Assembly (NCBI RefSeq): GCF_003287405.1
Contig: NZ_PRLD01000002.1
Coordinates: 1-64,000 of the forward strand
Reading direction: 5' to 3'
DNA: 64,000 bases
Source of the DNA: Faecalibacterium prausnitzii
Lineage (GTDB): Bacteria > Bacillota > Clostridia > Oscillospirales > Ruminococcaceae
Of the stretch, positions 17,204 to 24,301 are shown one piece after another. The position numbers and the translations under genes were made by a program. The notes under the pieces are model-generated. The model worked only from the letters and a program-made list of their open reading frames with translations, ran no database searches and was not told the DNA's origin. Position 1 is the first letter of the stretch; each line of letters begins with the position of its first letter.

Positions 17204-19360
17204 TTAACCCGCTTTTGCGGTAACTGTTTCAGCTTGTATCGCTTGCTTAGATGGGTGCTTCGAGTTACTTTTCCCCCACCGCATCCCGATGGCATCCAGC
17301 TTTGCAATACGTTCCTCTGTCAGCACCGCACCGCTTTTTTCTGGATTCTGGCGGGTATACCGTTGCCGTTTGACCCAATTTCCGAGGTTGTAACCGCCCG
17401 GTGACACATATTCTGCTGGGACGTTCAGGTCGCCGTGGGCATCAAAATAGCGCTTTGCCTCCTGATACCCCTCGTTCCACTTGCGGTCATTGCGATTGCC
17501 CCAGTACATCCCGATCCGGCTGAGCCGCTCGACCTGTTCCTCCGTCAGTTTTCCTTTCGGGTACGCCCATTGCTGGCTTTCGACCCATTGTCCCAGCCGT
17601 TCGCCAGCCGCTGTCACATAGGAACGTGGGATATTCAGGTTGCCGTTTTCCTCATAATAAGCCGCAGCCAGCGCATAAGCCTTTTCCCACTTGGCATCGA
17701 AAATGTTCCACACCATGCCGATCTCATCAAGCTGTGCGATGCGTTCTTCCTTCAGTCGGCCGTTCAGCTTTTGCTGCCGGGTCTTGATGATCCACTGTCC
17801 TAAGGGATAGCCGTCCGGATCCACATACTTTCCGGGCACCATCAGGTTTCCGTAGGTGTCGTGGTATTTCTTTGCGACCTCAAATCCGTGCTGCCACGCA
17901 ATTTCCTTCCGGTTGCCCCAGACCATGCCGATGCTGTCCAGCCGTTGAATCTGTTGTTCGGTCAGGATGCCTTGAATTTGTCCCTCGCGCACACGACGCT
18001 GAGTGACCAGCCACACGCCAAGGCTCAGACCGCCGGGCGTGGTATACAGTTTCGGGACGTTCAGGTTGCCATGCTCCGCATAGTAGATGCTCGCCTCGGA
18101 GAAATAGTGCTCCCAACCGGACGAAAGGCTCGCCTGCAGCTGCTCGAACAGCACCCGGCAGTCATGCACCTGCTCGATGACCTCGAATCGCTCGGTGACG
18201 ATCCTATCGCCCTCACCGTTGGCATAGAGCCGGTGGACCGCCTCCTGCATCTCGCCTTGCAAACCGGAAATACTGGTCAAGCCCTCGAAATTGTTGACAA
18301 CATCTAGGATAAGCGGCGTTGTATTATCCCCAGCGGTCAGGGCACGCCCTATCTGCTGCTTGTAGATAATGGGCGAAATCGTTGGACGGAACAAAATGAC
18401 GCCGGAAATGCCCTCCACATGGACGCCCTCGTTGAGCATGTCGATGCAGAACAGCAGCTTCAGACGGTCGCTTGTGTCCGTTTTGAAGTCCGCAAACGCC
18501 TTGTCCGTATTCGGGTCATCCGAGTAGGCTTCGTACACCACCACATCTGGGTTGACCCCGGCGAACCACTCCGGCACATGGGATACCATCTCGTCCATGT
18601 GCTCCTTGTTGGCGCAGAACACAATGTACTTGCCAGATTTGTTTGTGATATGATGGGCAAAGACCCTGTCCAGACCGTCCGCCTGCTCCAGTGCCCGGCG
18701 CAGCGCATCCAGATATTTTTGGTTGGCGTCCTGAATGCCCGGTGTCCGCAGGTTATCCACCCGCGCCTGATACTTTGCAAGGGCTTTCTGGTACTGGTAG
18801 ACCGTAGTTACATATTTCGGGGCAGGCAAAATGCCCCTGACGACTGCTTCGCCAAGGGTCATGTCGCTCGCCGTATGCCCATCAAAGAGCTCTTCGGCCA
18901 TGTCACGGTTATTATCCAGATACCGGATGTTTGTTGCCGTCAGCCCCAGAAGCTTTGCCTCTGGGCATAACTTTAATAAAGCCACCGTGCTTTCGCCCCA
19001 GCATTCCGCACCGGCACGGTGGAATTCATCGAGTATAATATAGGCAGGCTTCTGCGCTGCAATTTTCTCCAGCTGCGTCTGCGTGCAACACATCAGTTTG
19101 GCGTAGGTATAAAAGTGAACGTTTGCCAACGGAAAATCCGGGTCGTTCCTTTTCAGGCTCTCCAGCTGGGTCTTAAAGATATATTCACTTGGAGAAAGCC
19201 AGATTACGACCTTCTCTGGGTTGTCCTCGATCAGCTTGAACGCAATGTAGCTCTTTCCGGTGCCGGTGGGATGAACAATGGCAGCCTTGCCGTACTGCTC
19301 CATCATCCGAACCGCCGATTTGTACGCTTTCTCGTTGTGCTCAAACAGGCGCAATGCCAC
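17204..19360 (-). CDS. DEAD/DEAH-type helicase with four C-terminal helicase-associated (HA) repeats
   Basis: About 718 residues. The superfamily 2 core has Walker A HPTGTGKSYIAFKL, the DEFH Walker B box (IILDEFHRAG), motif III LGLTATN, and motif VI IGRALTAGD. After residue about 410 come four tandem HA domains of about 65-70 residues. Each has the pattern W...G...A..Y....GNLNVP...Y....G..LG.W...QR and ends ..LD.IGM.WG. HA repeats are thought to bind nucleic acid. Start: GTG 19360 has AAGGGG 8 nt upstream; the in-frame GTG at 19399 falls inside the recombinase inverted repeat. As the first gene behind the candidate invertible promoter it may regulate or protect the locus; the actual role is unknown. 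Confidence 0.88.
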   Translation of the reverse strand: MALRLFEHNEKAYKSAVRMMEQYGKAAIVHPTGTGKSYIAFKLIEDNPEKVVIWLSPSEYIFKTQLESLKRNDPDFPLANVHFYTYAKLMCCTQTQLEKIAAQKPAYIILDEFHRAGAECWGESTVALLKLCPEAKLLGLTATNIRYLDNNRDMAEELFDGHTASDMTLGEAVVRGILPAPKYVTTVYQYQKALAKYQARVDNLRTPGIQDANQKYLDALRRALEQADGLDRVFAHHITNKSGKYIVFCANKEHMDEMVSHVPEWFAGVNPDVVVYEAYSDDPNTDKAFADFKTDTSDRLKLLFCIDMLNEGVHVEGISGVILFRPTISPIIYKQQIGRALTAGDNTTPLILDVVNNFEGLTSISGLQGEMQEAVHRLYANGEGDRIVTERFEVIEQVHDCRVLFEQLQASLSSGWEHYFSEASIYYAEHGNLNVPKLYTTPGGLSLGVWLVTQRRVREGQIQGILTEQQIQRLDSIGMVWGNRKEIAWQHGFEVAKKYHDTYGNLMVPGKYVDPDGYPLGQWIIKTRQQKLNGRLKEERIAQLDEIGMVWNIFDAKWEKAYALAAAYYEENGNLNIPRSYVTAAGERLGQWVESQQWAYPKGKLTEEQVERLSRIGMYWGNRNDRKWNEGYQEAKRYFDAHGDLNVPAEYVSPGGYNLGNWVKRQRYTRQNPEKSGAVLTEERIAKLDAIGMRWGKSNSKHPSKQAIQAETVTAKAG

Positions 19361-19388
19361 CTTGTTCACCCCTTTCCGCAATAAAGGG

Positions 19389-19409
19389 GTATCCTCCACA
19401 TGGAAAATG
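19389..19409 (-). repeat. Left inverted repeat of the candidate invertible segment (with hairpin)
   Basis: On the minus strand this 21-bp site begins CATTTTCCATGTGGAG and ends GATAC. It matches the right copy at 20823-20843 at 20 of 21 positions, in opposite orientation. The left site is also embedded in a perfect 11-bp dyad, GGTATCCTCCA (19388-19398) and TGGAGGATACC (19408-19418), separated by 9 nt. That is the architecture of a tyrosine-recombinase crossover site. In the operon leader RNA the dyad would form a hairpin just before the helicase ribosome site. Confidence 0.8.
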
Positions 19410-19452
19410 GAGGATACCGATCTTTCGACATCGTTGTTTGAATTCTTCTATT

Positions 19453-19481
19453 ATTTTATCATGGTTATATCTGGGATTCAA
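19453..19481 (-). promoter_or_regulatory. Promoter reading leftward into the polysaccharide operon
   Basis: On the minus strand, TTGAAT (19481-19476) and TAAAAT (19458-19453) are separated by exactly 17 nt, a good sigma-A match. Transcription would start near 19446, cross the left inverted repeat and enter the helicase and capsule genes. The promoter lies inside the segment bounded by the inverted repeats, so inversion would turn it away from the operon. Confidence 0.7.
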
Positions 19482-19643
19482 TAGAAATCTTTACAAATGC
19501 ATCTCACATGACCTTAGAAAAAAACTCGCAGAAGCTGAAACTTTTTTGCACATTGCCCAGTTTCGCATGAAAAATCCAGCTGAAAATGAAGGCGGACAAA
19601 ATAAGTGGTCAAATGGGTGTCCAAATCGCAGGAGGAAGCAGAA

Positions 19644-20798
19644 ATGGCACGACGGGGAGAAAACATTCATAAACGCAAGGATGGTCGATGGGAAGGCCGA
19701 TACATCAAGGCACGCACATCGGAAGGCAAAATTCAGTGGGGCTACGTCTATGGCACGATCTACGCAGAGGTCAAATATGTGCTGGTCCAAAAGAAAGCTG
19801 AGGCGGGGTTTTACAACCTGAAAAGAACCGACCTGACCTTTGAAGCATTGGCTGAGGTATGGCTGCACTCCCAACGGAATGCCGTAAAAGAATCCACCTA
19901 TGCACATTATTCGTACACACTGCACAAGTATCTTCTCCCTGTTTTGAGCAAAGTGCCCGTTGCGTCCCTTGACGAGAGCTTTCTGGAACAGGCCATGCAG
20001 CAAATCATTGCGCCTACAGATGCCACGCACAAGCCGCTGGGAAACTCCTCTGCCCGGGAATGCCTCTCGATGTTGCGCCGCATCTGCAAATATGCCGCAC
20101 ATTTACGCCTGATCCGTCCGATGGAACTGGAAGTAGCGCTGCCAAAAGTTATTGATAAAACACCCGTCCCCCTTTCCCCGGCAGAGCAGCAGCGGCTTTA
20201 TCAGTATGTACAGGAGAACCCCACGCCCCGCAAAATTGGCTTATTATTAGGGGTGGAATTGGGGCTGCGTATTGGCGAGATCTGCGGCTTACAGTGGGGC
20301 GATTTCGACCTGAAACTCGGAACGCTGAAGATCAACCGGACGGTCTGCCGAATTTCCTGCGGAAATGGACATACAAAGGTAGTCATCCAAACGCCTAAAA
20401 CCCGCACCTCCCGCCGGGAAATTCCAATCCCGAAGCAGCTGCTTATTATGCTGAAAAGGCTGCGCGGAAACACCAATAATTCTACATGGCTTCTATCTGG
20501 TACTGAATCCAAGCCCACAGAACCCCGCTGCTATCGAAAAAGCATCAAGGCGTATCTGAAACAGGCAGCTGTCCGGCAGGTACGTCCGCACGCGCTGCGC
20601 CATACCTTTGCTACCACCTGTCTGCAGGCGGGGTGCGATGTAAAGACCCTCAGCGAATTGTTAGGACACGCCAATGCCAACATCACCTTGCAGCGTTATG
20701 TGCACTCTGATCTGACCCGAAAGCGCCGGGAGATGAACCGAATTTTCTCCCATCAGGTGTCTGTGAGGGGCAGAAAAGCGCCAAATCTGTTGGAATAA
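19644..20798 (+). CDS. Tyrosine recombinase (phage-integrase family)
   Basis: 384 residues. The N-terminal arm-binding-like region (HKRKDGRWEGRYIKART) is as in Tn916-type integrases, followed by a SAM-like core-binding domain (about residues 60-150) and the catalytic domain. Catalytic residues are visible: Arg in GLRIGEICGLQW, His-x-x-Arg in HALRHTFATTC, His in LSELLGHANANIT and the nucleophile Tyr in LQRYVHSD. ATG 19644 is chosen for the AGGAGGAA site 7 nt upstream; an in-frame GTG at 19605 lacks one. The gene lies between the two 21-bp inverted repeats, so the enzyme probably inverts its own segment. An excision/integration role is less likely because the repeats are not direct. Confidence 0.93.
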   Translation: MARRGENIHKRKDGRWEGRYIKARTSEGKIQWGYVYGTIYAEVKYVLVQKKAEAGFYNLKRTDLTFEALAEVWLHSQRNAVKESTYAHYSYTLHKYLLPVLSKVPVASLDESFLEQAMQQIIAPTDATHKPLGNSSARECLSMLRRICKYAAHLRLIRPMELEVALPKVIDKTPVPLSPAEQQRLYQYVQENPTPRKIGLLLGVELGLRIGEICGLQWGDFDLKLGTLKINRTVCRISCGNGHTKVVIQTPKTRTSRREIPIPKQLLIMLKRLRGNTNNSTWLLSGTESKPTEPRCYRKSIKAYLKQAAVRQVRPHALRHTFATTCLQAGCDVKTLSELLGHANANITLQRYVHSDLTRKRREMNRIFSHQVSVRGRKAPNLLE

Positions 20799-20822
20799 CG
20801 CTCAATTTTAGTCACGGTCTTT

Positions 20823-20843
20823 CATTTTCCATATGGAGGATAC
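20823..20843 (+). repeat. Right inverted repeat of the candidate invertible segment
   Basis: This 21-bp site begins CATTTTCCATATGGAG and ends GATAC, 24 nt after the recombinase stop. It differs from the left copy at one central base (A here, G there). The outer arm of the dyad is poorly conserved here, unlike at the left site. Confidence 0.78.
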
Positions 20844-20879
20844 TTTTTTGTTTTGCTGGTAACTGCATTCTCATATCGT

Positions 20880-20937
20880 TACGCAACCGCGTACCTCTTA
20901 TATCATAAAACAATCTCACAATATACGCAACTGCGTA
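20880..20937. promoter_or_regulatory. Two operator-like palindromes upstream of the XRE gene
   Basis: TACGCAACCGCGTA (20880-20893) and TACGCAACTGCGTA (20924-20937) differ by one central base and are 44 bp apart, about four helical turns. Each has TACGC/GCGTA half-sites. Their position 50-107 bp before the XRE-family start suggests autoregulatory operators. Confidence 0.7.
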
Positions 20938-20986
20938 TACGAAGCTGCACAAACTTCTGTACTATCATGTTGAGGTGAACTTCATC

Positions 20987-21229
20987 ATGACTGTAAAAGA
21001 TGCCGTTGCCAAACGCTTTGAACAGCTCTGCGACCAGCGTGGGATACGTCCTAACGAGTTAGCGACCCGCGCCGGTGTAACACCATCTACGGTATATAGC
21101 ATGCTCGACCCGTCCCGTCAGCGTGTATCCATCGCCACCATAAAAAAGCTCTGTGACGGCCTTGATATTACGCTTGGTCAGTTCTTTTCCTGTGCACTAT
21201 TCGATGAATTAGAGCAGGAAATCCACTAA
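20987..21229 (+). CDS. XRE-family helix-turn-helix regulator
   Basis: 80 residues, almost entirely an HTH_3 domain: FEQLCDQRGIRPNELATRAG, then VTPSTVYSMLD and a third-helix region IATIKKLCDGLDITLGQFF. ATG 20987 is preferred over GTG 20975 because GAGGTG (20972-20977) is 9 nt from it and overlaps the GTG. Small Cro/C-type regulators like this control mobile-element transfer and excision genes. The twin palindromes upstream suggest autorepression. A terminator follows, so it is monocistronic. Confidence 0.88.
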   Translation: MTVKDAVAKRFEQLCDQRGIRPNELATRAGVTPSTVYSMLDPSRQRVSIATIKKLCDGLDITLGQFFSCALFDELEQEIH

Positions 21230-21256
21230 AATCGTATTTCTATTGCATAATAAATC

Positions 21257-21312
21257 GGCACCGGAGCCCTCTGTATCCTTTGGATATGTGGGGAACTCCG
21301 ATGCCCTTTTTA
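21257..21312 (+). terminator. Terminator after the XRE gene
   Basis: GGCACCGGAG pairs with CTCCGATGCC (one G-T or mismatch position) across a loop that contains its own short stem, followed by CTTTTT. The rest of the 340-bp gap up to 21573 holds only the promoter described next. Confidence 0.75.
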
Positions 21313-21460
21313 TTTCTAATTTATTTGATGGGAAACCCCTAGAAATTTTTCGGATGATTCCCGTGTTCTGTGTAATGCTACGGTAGGTTGTTATGGGTGT
21401 TGTTATACGCGATTTGAGCGAAATCAACAGGACTTCGAAAATATTTTCGTAAATTTGTAG

Positions 21461-21489
21461 TTGACAACTAAAACTAATCGCGGTATAAT
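21461..21489 (+). promoter_or_regulatory. Perfect consensus sigma-A promoter
   Basis: TTGACA (21461-21466) and TATAAT (21484-21489) are separated by exactly 17 nt. It sits 85 nt upstream of the ATG at 21574 and should drive the small protein and ImmA/IrrE pair strongly unless repressed. Confidence 0.85.
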
Positions 21490-21573
21490 CAAGCCGAAAA
21501 CGCCAAATTGGTGTAAAAAATCCAAATTAAACCATCGCAAAAACAACCTAAAAAATGAGAAGGAGGCCCCTCG

Positions 21574-21855
21574 ATGCGTGATGACAACAAGCTCCACCGT
21601 GAAAAGAGATACGTTGAAGTGGACGTTCGCTTTACACCTGATGGCAAGATCCGCCCTCTTGCCATCAACTACGACAAAAGCCATATCTATGGAATCGACC
21701 GTGTTTTGGCTGTCAGGCGTGGCACATCGCGCCTTGGCGGGAAGGGGCAGTGCTTCACCTGCATGATCTGCGGGCAGAAGCGGAATCTTTGGCTTGAACA
21801 AGGCAAGTGGTTCGTGGAAGCCTACTGCTCCGTGCCGGAAAGCCGTGCTTCGTGA
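21574..21855 (+). CDS. Small conserved mobile-element protein
   Basis: 93 residues starting at ATG behind GAGAAGGAGG. It contains a paired-cysteine motif, CFTCMICGQKRNLW, that could be a zinc knuckle, preceded by a basic region (VLAVRRGTSRLGGKG). Its stop codon overlaps the next ATG (TGATG), so it is coupled to the ImmA/IrrE gene. Its constant association with ImmA/IrrE proteases in clostridial integrative elements, as I recall it, suggests a regulatory role. I do not recognise a named domain. Confidence 0.75.
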   Translation: MRDDNKLHREKRYVEVDVRFTPDGKIRPLAINYDKSHIYGIDRVLAVRRGTSRLGGKGQCFTCMICGQKRNLWLEQGKWFVEAYCSVPESRAS

Positions 21856-22562
21856 TGGCAAGGTACTTATCCCGCGCAGACCTTTCGCGCATAGCGGGTA
21901 AGTATATCGACCAGTACTATACCTGCTTCGGGATCAGCAAAGATAACCCGTCACCTATTAACCTAGAGCAATTTGCAAGTTCTGTTCTTGGGCTGAATGT
22001 GAAAATGCTACCGCTGTGCAGCGATGGCAGCATCCTTGGACTGACCGTTTTCCAGAAATGCAGGTTTACTGTAATCTTGGGGGATGGGACAAAGCTTGTA
22101 GAGGTTTTTATGCCGAGGGACGTTGTAATCGATTCCGCCCTTGCGGCAGACAGGTGCACTGGATGCCGGAATTTCACGATAGCGCATGAAGTGGCACATC
22201 AGATTTTGGCTGACCTATTCCCGAACGACTACGGAAAAGCAGTCAAGTGCCGTGGGCACATTGCCTATCGGGAACGAAACGGACAGCCCTCGTGGGAAGA
22301 ATGGCAGGCGAATACCCTTGCGGCAGAGTTGCTGATGCCAACATTTCTGGTCAACGCCGAAATAGAACGTGCAGCGCTGCGTTTGCCGAATGGAATCCTG
22401 TACAAATCCGCATCTGACCCGAACTATAATAAAATTCTGGAGATGGCTGCGCGGATGGGAGTATCGTGGTCTGCTATCAGAATCAGATTACAGCAGATGC
22501 AGGTCATAAACGGCAAGCCCATCCACTGCCATCCATTGGACATCATCCGATTTGGAGAATGA
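21855..22562 (+). CDS. ImmA/IrrE family metallo-endopeptidase
   Basis: 235 residues. The zinc-protease motif is FTIAHEVAHQIL (HExxH, about residues 110-121), with a downstream acidic residue in EEWQANTLAAELLMP, the pattern of ImmA/IrrE proteins. ImmA cleaves the repressor ImmR of ICEBs1 and so induces the element. By analogy this enzyme may cleave the XRE protein encoded just upstream. ATG 21855 is preferred to the earlier in-frame start at 21807 because of the TGATG overlap. Confidence 0.9.
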   Translation: MARYLSRADLSRIAGKYIDQYYTCFGISKDNPSPINLEQFASSVLGLNVKMLPLCSDGSILGLTVFQKCRFTVILGDGTKLVEVFMPRDVVIDSALAADRCTGCRNFTIAHEVAHQILADLFPNDYGKAVKCRGHIAYRERNGQPSWEEWQANTLAAELLMPTFLVNAEIERAALRLPNGILYKSASDPNYNKILEMAARMGVSWSAIRIRLQQMQVINGKPIHCHPLDIIRFGE

Positions 22563-22602
22563 ACATGATTCAGTCAAATAGTCGTTCTTTTAAAATAAAC
22601 CA

Positions 22603-22767
22603 CTGAGCAATATACAGCAGGCACAATTCAGCATTGGCTGGAGGTTCTGCCCTGTTTGCGGTAATAAACTATACAAAAAAATTGATGGGTGTTCCGGTAC
22701 ACTGCAAGTAAAATGCAGTAAGTGCAAGGAGACCCTGAGGCTTGATCTGGCGTTCAGACGCCGGTGA
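22603..22767 (+). pseudogene. Zinc-ribbon-like small ORF without a normal start
   Basis: A 54-codon frame encodes GWRFCPVCGNKLYKKIDGCS, then VKCSKCKETLRLDLAFRRR and a stop. Two CxxC pairs are spaced as in Com/zinc-ribbon proteins. No ATG, GTG or TTG lies in frame at the expected position; a CTG at 22603 follows an upstream TAA. It may be a decayed gene or use an unusual start. Confidence 0.5.
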
Positions 22768-22872
22768 TTTTCCAGTCATTTTAACAAATACGGGTGCACT
22801 GCACCCTGAATATGGACTGTTCGCTCCGAGCAACGGGCCATTGCCGCAAGGCAATGAATGAAACGCGCTCCA

Positions 22873-22947
22873 AATAGCCGGGCAACAGCTGATTGAGAGA
22901 TTTTCTTTGAAGATCCCTCAGTTGGCTGTTGTCCGGCTATTTTTTTA
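22873..22947 (+). terminator. Long terminator-like hairpin
   Basis: AATAGCCGGGCAACAGC (22873-22889) pairs with GCTGTTGTCCGGCTATT (22925-22941) around a 35-nt loop and runs into seven Ts. The length and near-perfect pairing also permit a stable regulatory RNA. Upstream, CATTGCC-GCAA-GGCAATG (near 22838-22855) forms a smaller hairpin. Confidence 0.75.
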
Positions 22948-22957
22948 GCCTTCAGGT

Positions 22958-22989
22958 AGCCTGCTCCCGTAAAAAGGAGCAGGCTTTAT
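22958..22989 (+). terminator. Second hairpin, AGCCTGCTCC/GGAGCAGGCT
   Basis: A perfect 10-bp stem with an 8-nt loop is followed by a short TTT. It is a weak terminator or spacer structure just downstream of the stronger one. The remaining 22990-23039 holds no gene. Confidence 0.5.
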
Positions 22990-23039
22990 GTTTGTCCATT
23001 TTTCGTGGATGCCCCAAGCAGCGAAATATCCGTAGCCTT

Positions 23040-23080
23040 CCAAATTTTCGACTTTTCACGACTTATCGAAAATTTGGAGG
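23040..23080 (+). promoter_or_regulatory. Hairpin sequestering the ribosome site of the sigma-like gene
   Basis: CCAAATTTTCGA (23040-23051) is perfectly complementary to TCGAAAATTTGG (23066-23077). The last two Gs of the stem are the first bases of the GGAGG ribosome-binding site (23076-23080) for ATG 23087. The folded form should limit translation initiation. Confidence 0.65.
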
Positions 23081-23086
23081 TTTACG

Positions 23087-23560
23087 ATGTCTTTTAATAA
23101 GGGCTATGAGTTGAAGAAGTTTGAAGCACACTGGGAAAAGCTGCGCATTGAGTACGCAGCTGCGGGAATGACGGAAGATGCCATCCAGAAGATGTACGAC
23201 TATGACCGTCAGCAGTTCAATTCAGAGCGTACCTTCGTCGAGCGGACGCAGGAATTCACTGCTCCTGCGTATGAAAGTTCCGAGGAAGAAGCATCTCCCT
23301 TGATGTTGCGCTATCAGGAGGCCATTACCACAAAGGATACCTATCACGAAACTAAGAGTAAATTTGTATGGATCGGTGAAATCGAGGACGAGCATCTTCT
23401 GTCGGCACTTGAAAAGCTGTCCGATGAGGATCTTGAACTCTTAACACTCTACATCTATGAGGGTTATAGCACGGTTGAATTATCTAAAGCTTATGGCATC
23501 GCTCACCAGAACATTAGTAAGCGAATTATTAAAATCACTAATTTTTTGAAGAACTTTTAA
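23087..23560 (+). CDS. Sigma-70 region 4-like protein of the mobile element
   Basis: 157 residues. The N-terminal two-thirds is helical and acidic without a clear domain. The C-terminus, SALEKLSDEDLELLTLYIYE then GYSTVELSKAYGIAHQNISKRI, is the helix-turn-helix of sigma-70 region 4. Region 2 (-10 recognition) is absent, so it is a degenerate sigma factor or transcriptional activator, as in many clostridial Tn/ICE modules. Translation may be controlled by the hairpin over its ribosome site. Confidence 0.82.
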   Translation: MSFNKGYELKKFEAHWEKLRIEYAAAGMTEDAIQKMYDYDRQQFNSERTFVERTQEFTAPAYESSEEEASPLMLRYQEAITTKDTYHETKSKFVWIGEIEDEHLLSALEKLSDEDLELLTLYIYEGYSTVELSKAYGIAHQNISKRIIKITNFLKNF

Positions 23561-23574
23561 TTTTAGGGTGCAGA

Positions 23575-23891
23575 ATGACCATTTTCGTCGGCTACCAAGT
23601 GAAGGGACAATTTCCCAAGCGGCATCTGCCGCAGGGCAAAGCGTCCGACCTCGCGCACCTTGAAAACTGAATAGTTCCGTCATCTGGTACTCCGATAATG
23701 ATACTTCCGTAATTCGCGGCCCGGTCACAAAGCAGACGGGGTGGCTGAAATGCCAATGAAGCGGTACAAGTCCGCTGCCAGATGTTTATGCCCCACTCGC
23801 AGGGAGCCGAGGGCGAATATGCGAGACCTGAACATATTTTATCAGGAGTGACCGGATGCTGTTTTCGGTCTCCGGTCACTCCTGTTCTTTT
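23575..23891 (+). ncRNA. Candidate structured RNA ending in a strong terminator
   Basis: The 378-bp gap after the sigma-like gene has no credible ORF but many short helices: GGGA/TTTCCC, GCGGCA-TC-TGCCGC (23619-23632), AGCGG/CCGCT around 23759-23775, and CTCGCAGG/TATGCGAG-type pairing. A perfect 13-bp terminator stem, AGGAGTGACCGGA (23844-23856) with TCCGGTCACTCCT (23871-23883), precedes GTTCTTTT. It may be an element-encoded small RNA or a long leader with an attenuator for 23939. The family is not recognised. Confidence 0.4.
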
Positions 23892-23938
23892 ACATATTTA
23901 TCCGCTATCCACTTTTACTAACACGGAGGACTACTCAA

Positions 23939-24166
23939 ATGGACGAGTTGAATCCTACGGTGCGCGAACAGGAAATTTATAAGGAGATGGAACTGACCCC
24001 GGAAATGATCAAGTCCATCCGAACCCTCTGTGCAACCTGTCTGCGACATTTCGTAGAAGCCAAGGCTTTCAAAATTGCTATCGTGCCGAGTGCAGACAAC
24101 AGCATGGACACTTGCACTGTCTGTCAGACCCGGCGTGGTTACGATTATGTTGTAATGCACCGTTGA
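23939..24166 (+). CDS. Hypothetical protein with paired cysteines
   Basis: 75 residues, acidic at the N-terminus (MDELNPTVREQEIYKEM), then a helix with CATCLRHFVEAKAFK and a C-terminal CTVCQTRRGYDYVV. The two CxxC pairs could bind zinc. It starts at ATG behind a GGAGG site and lies between two regulatory genes of the element. No family name is assigned. Confidence 0.6.
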   Translation: MDELNPTVREQEIYKEMELTPEMIKSIRTLCATCLRHFVEAKAFKIAIVPSADNSMDTCTVCQTRRGYDYVVMHR

Positions 24167-24202
24167 TACCGGTGCTTTATCTCAGTCATCGAAGGAGATG
24201 AT

Positions 24203-24256
24203 GTGTATCGTATAAAAAGAATTGCTCCCATACTTCAACAGAAACCCGCTGCCTAG
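24203..24256 (+). CDS. Possible 17-residue leader peptide
   Basis: A GTG start behind GAAGGAG opens a 17-codon frame, VYRIKRIAPILQQKPAA, that ends in TAG. ACCCGCTGC at its end pairs with GCAGTGGGT just after, forming a hairpin before the ribosome site of the MazF-like gene. It may act as a leader for translational coupling. Support is limited to the ribosome site and the structure. Confidence 0.3.
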   Translation: MYRIKRIAPILQQKPAA

Positions 24257-24301
24257 GAGGTGCAGTGGGTCTCTTACATATCCAAACGGAGGTTTCGCAA
24301 T

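Noticed and set aside
19388-20843. attL/attR pair of a small integrated element
   Set aside because: Integration produces direct repeats; these two sites are inverted, which fits inversion rather than excision.
22873-22985. Riboswitch upstream of the sigma-like gene
   Set aside because: The two hairpins are explained as terminator-like structures; no known aptamer features were recognised.
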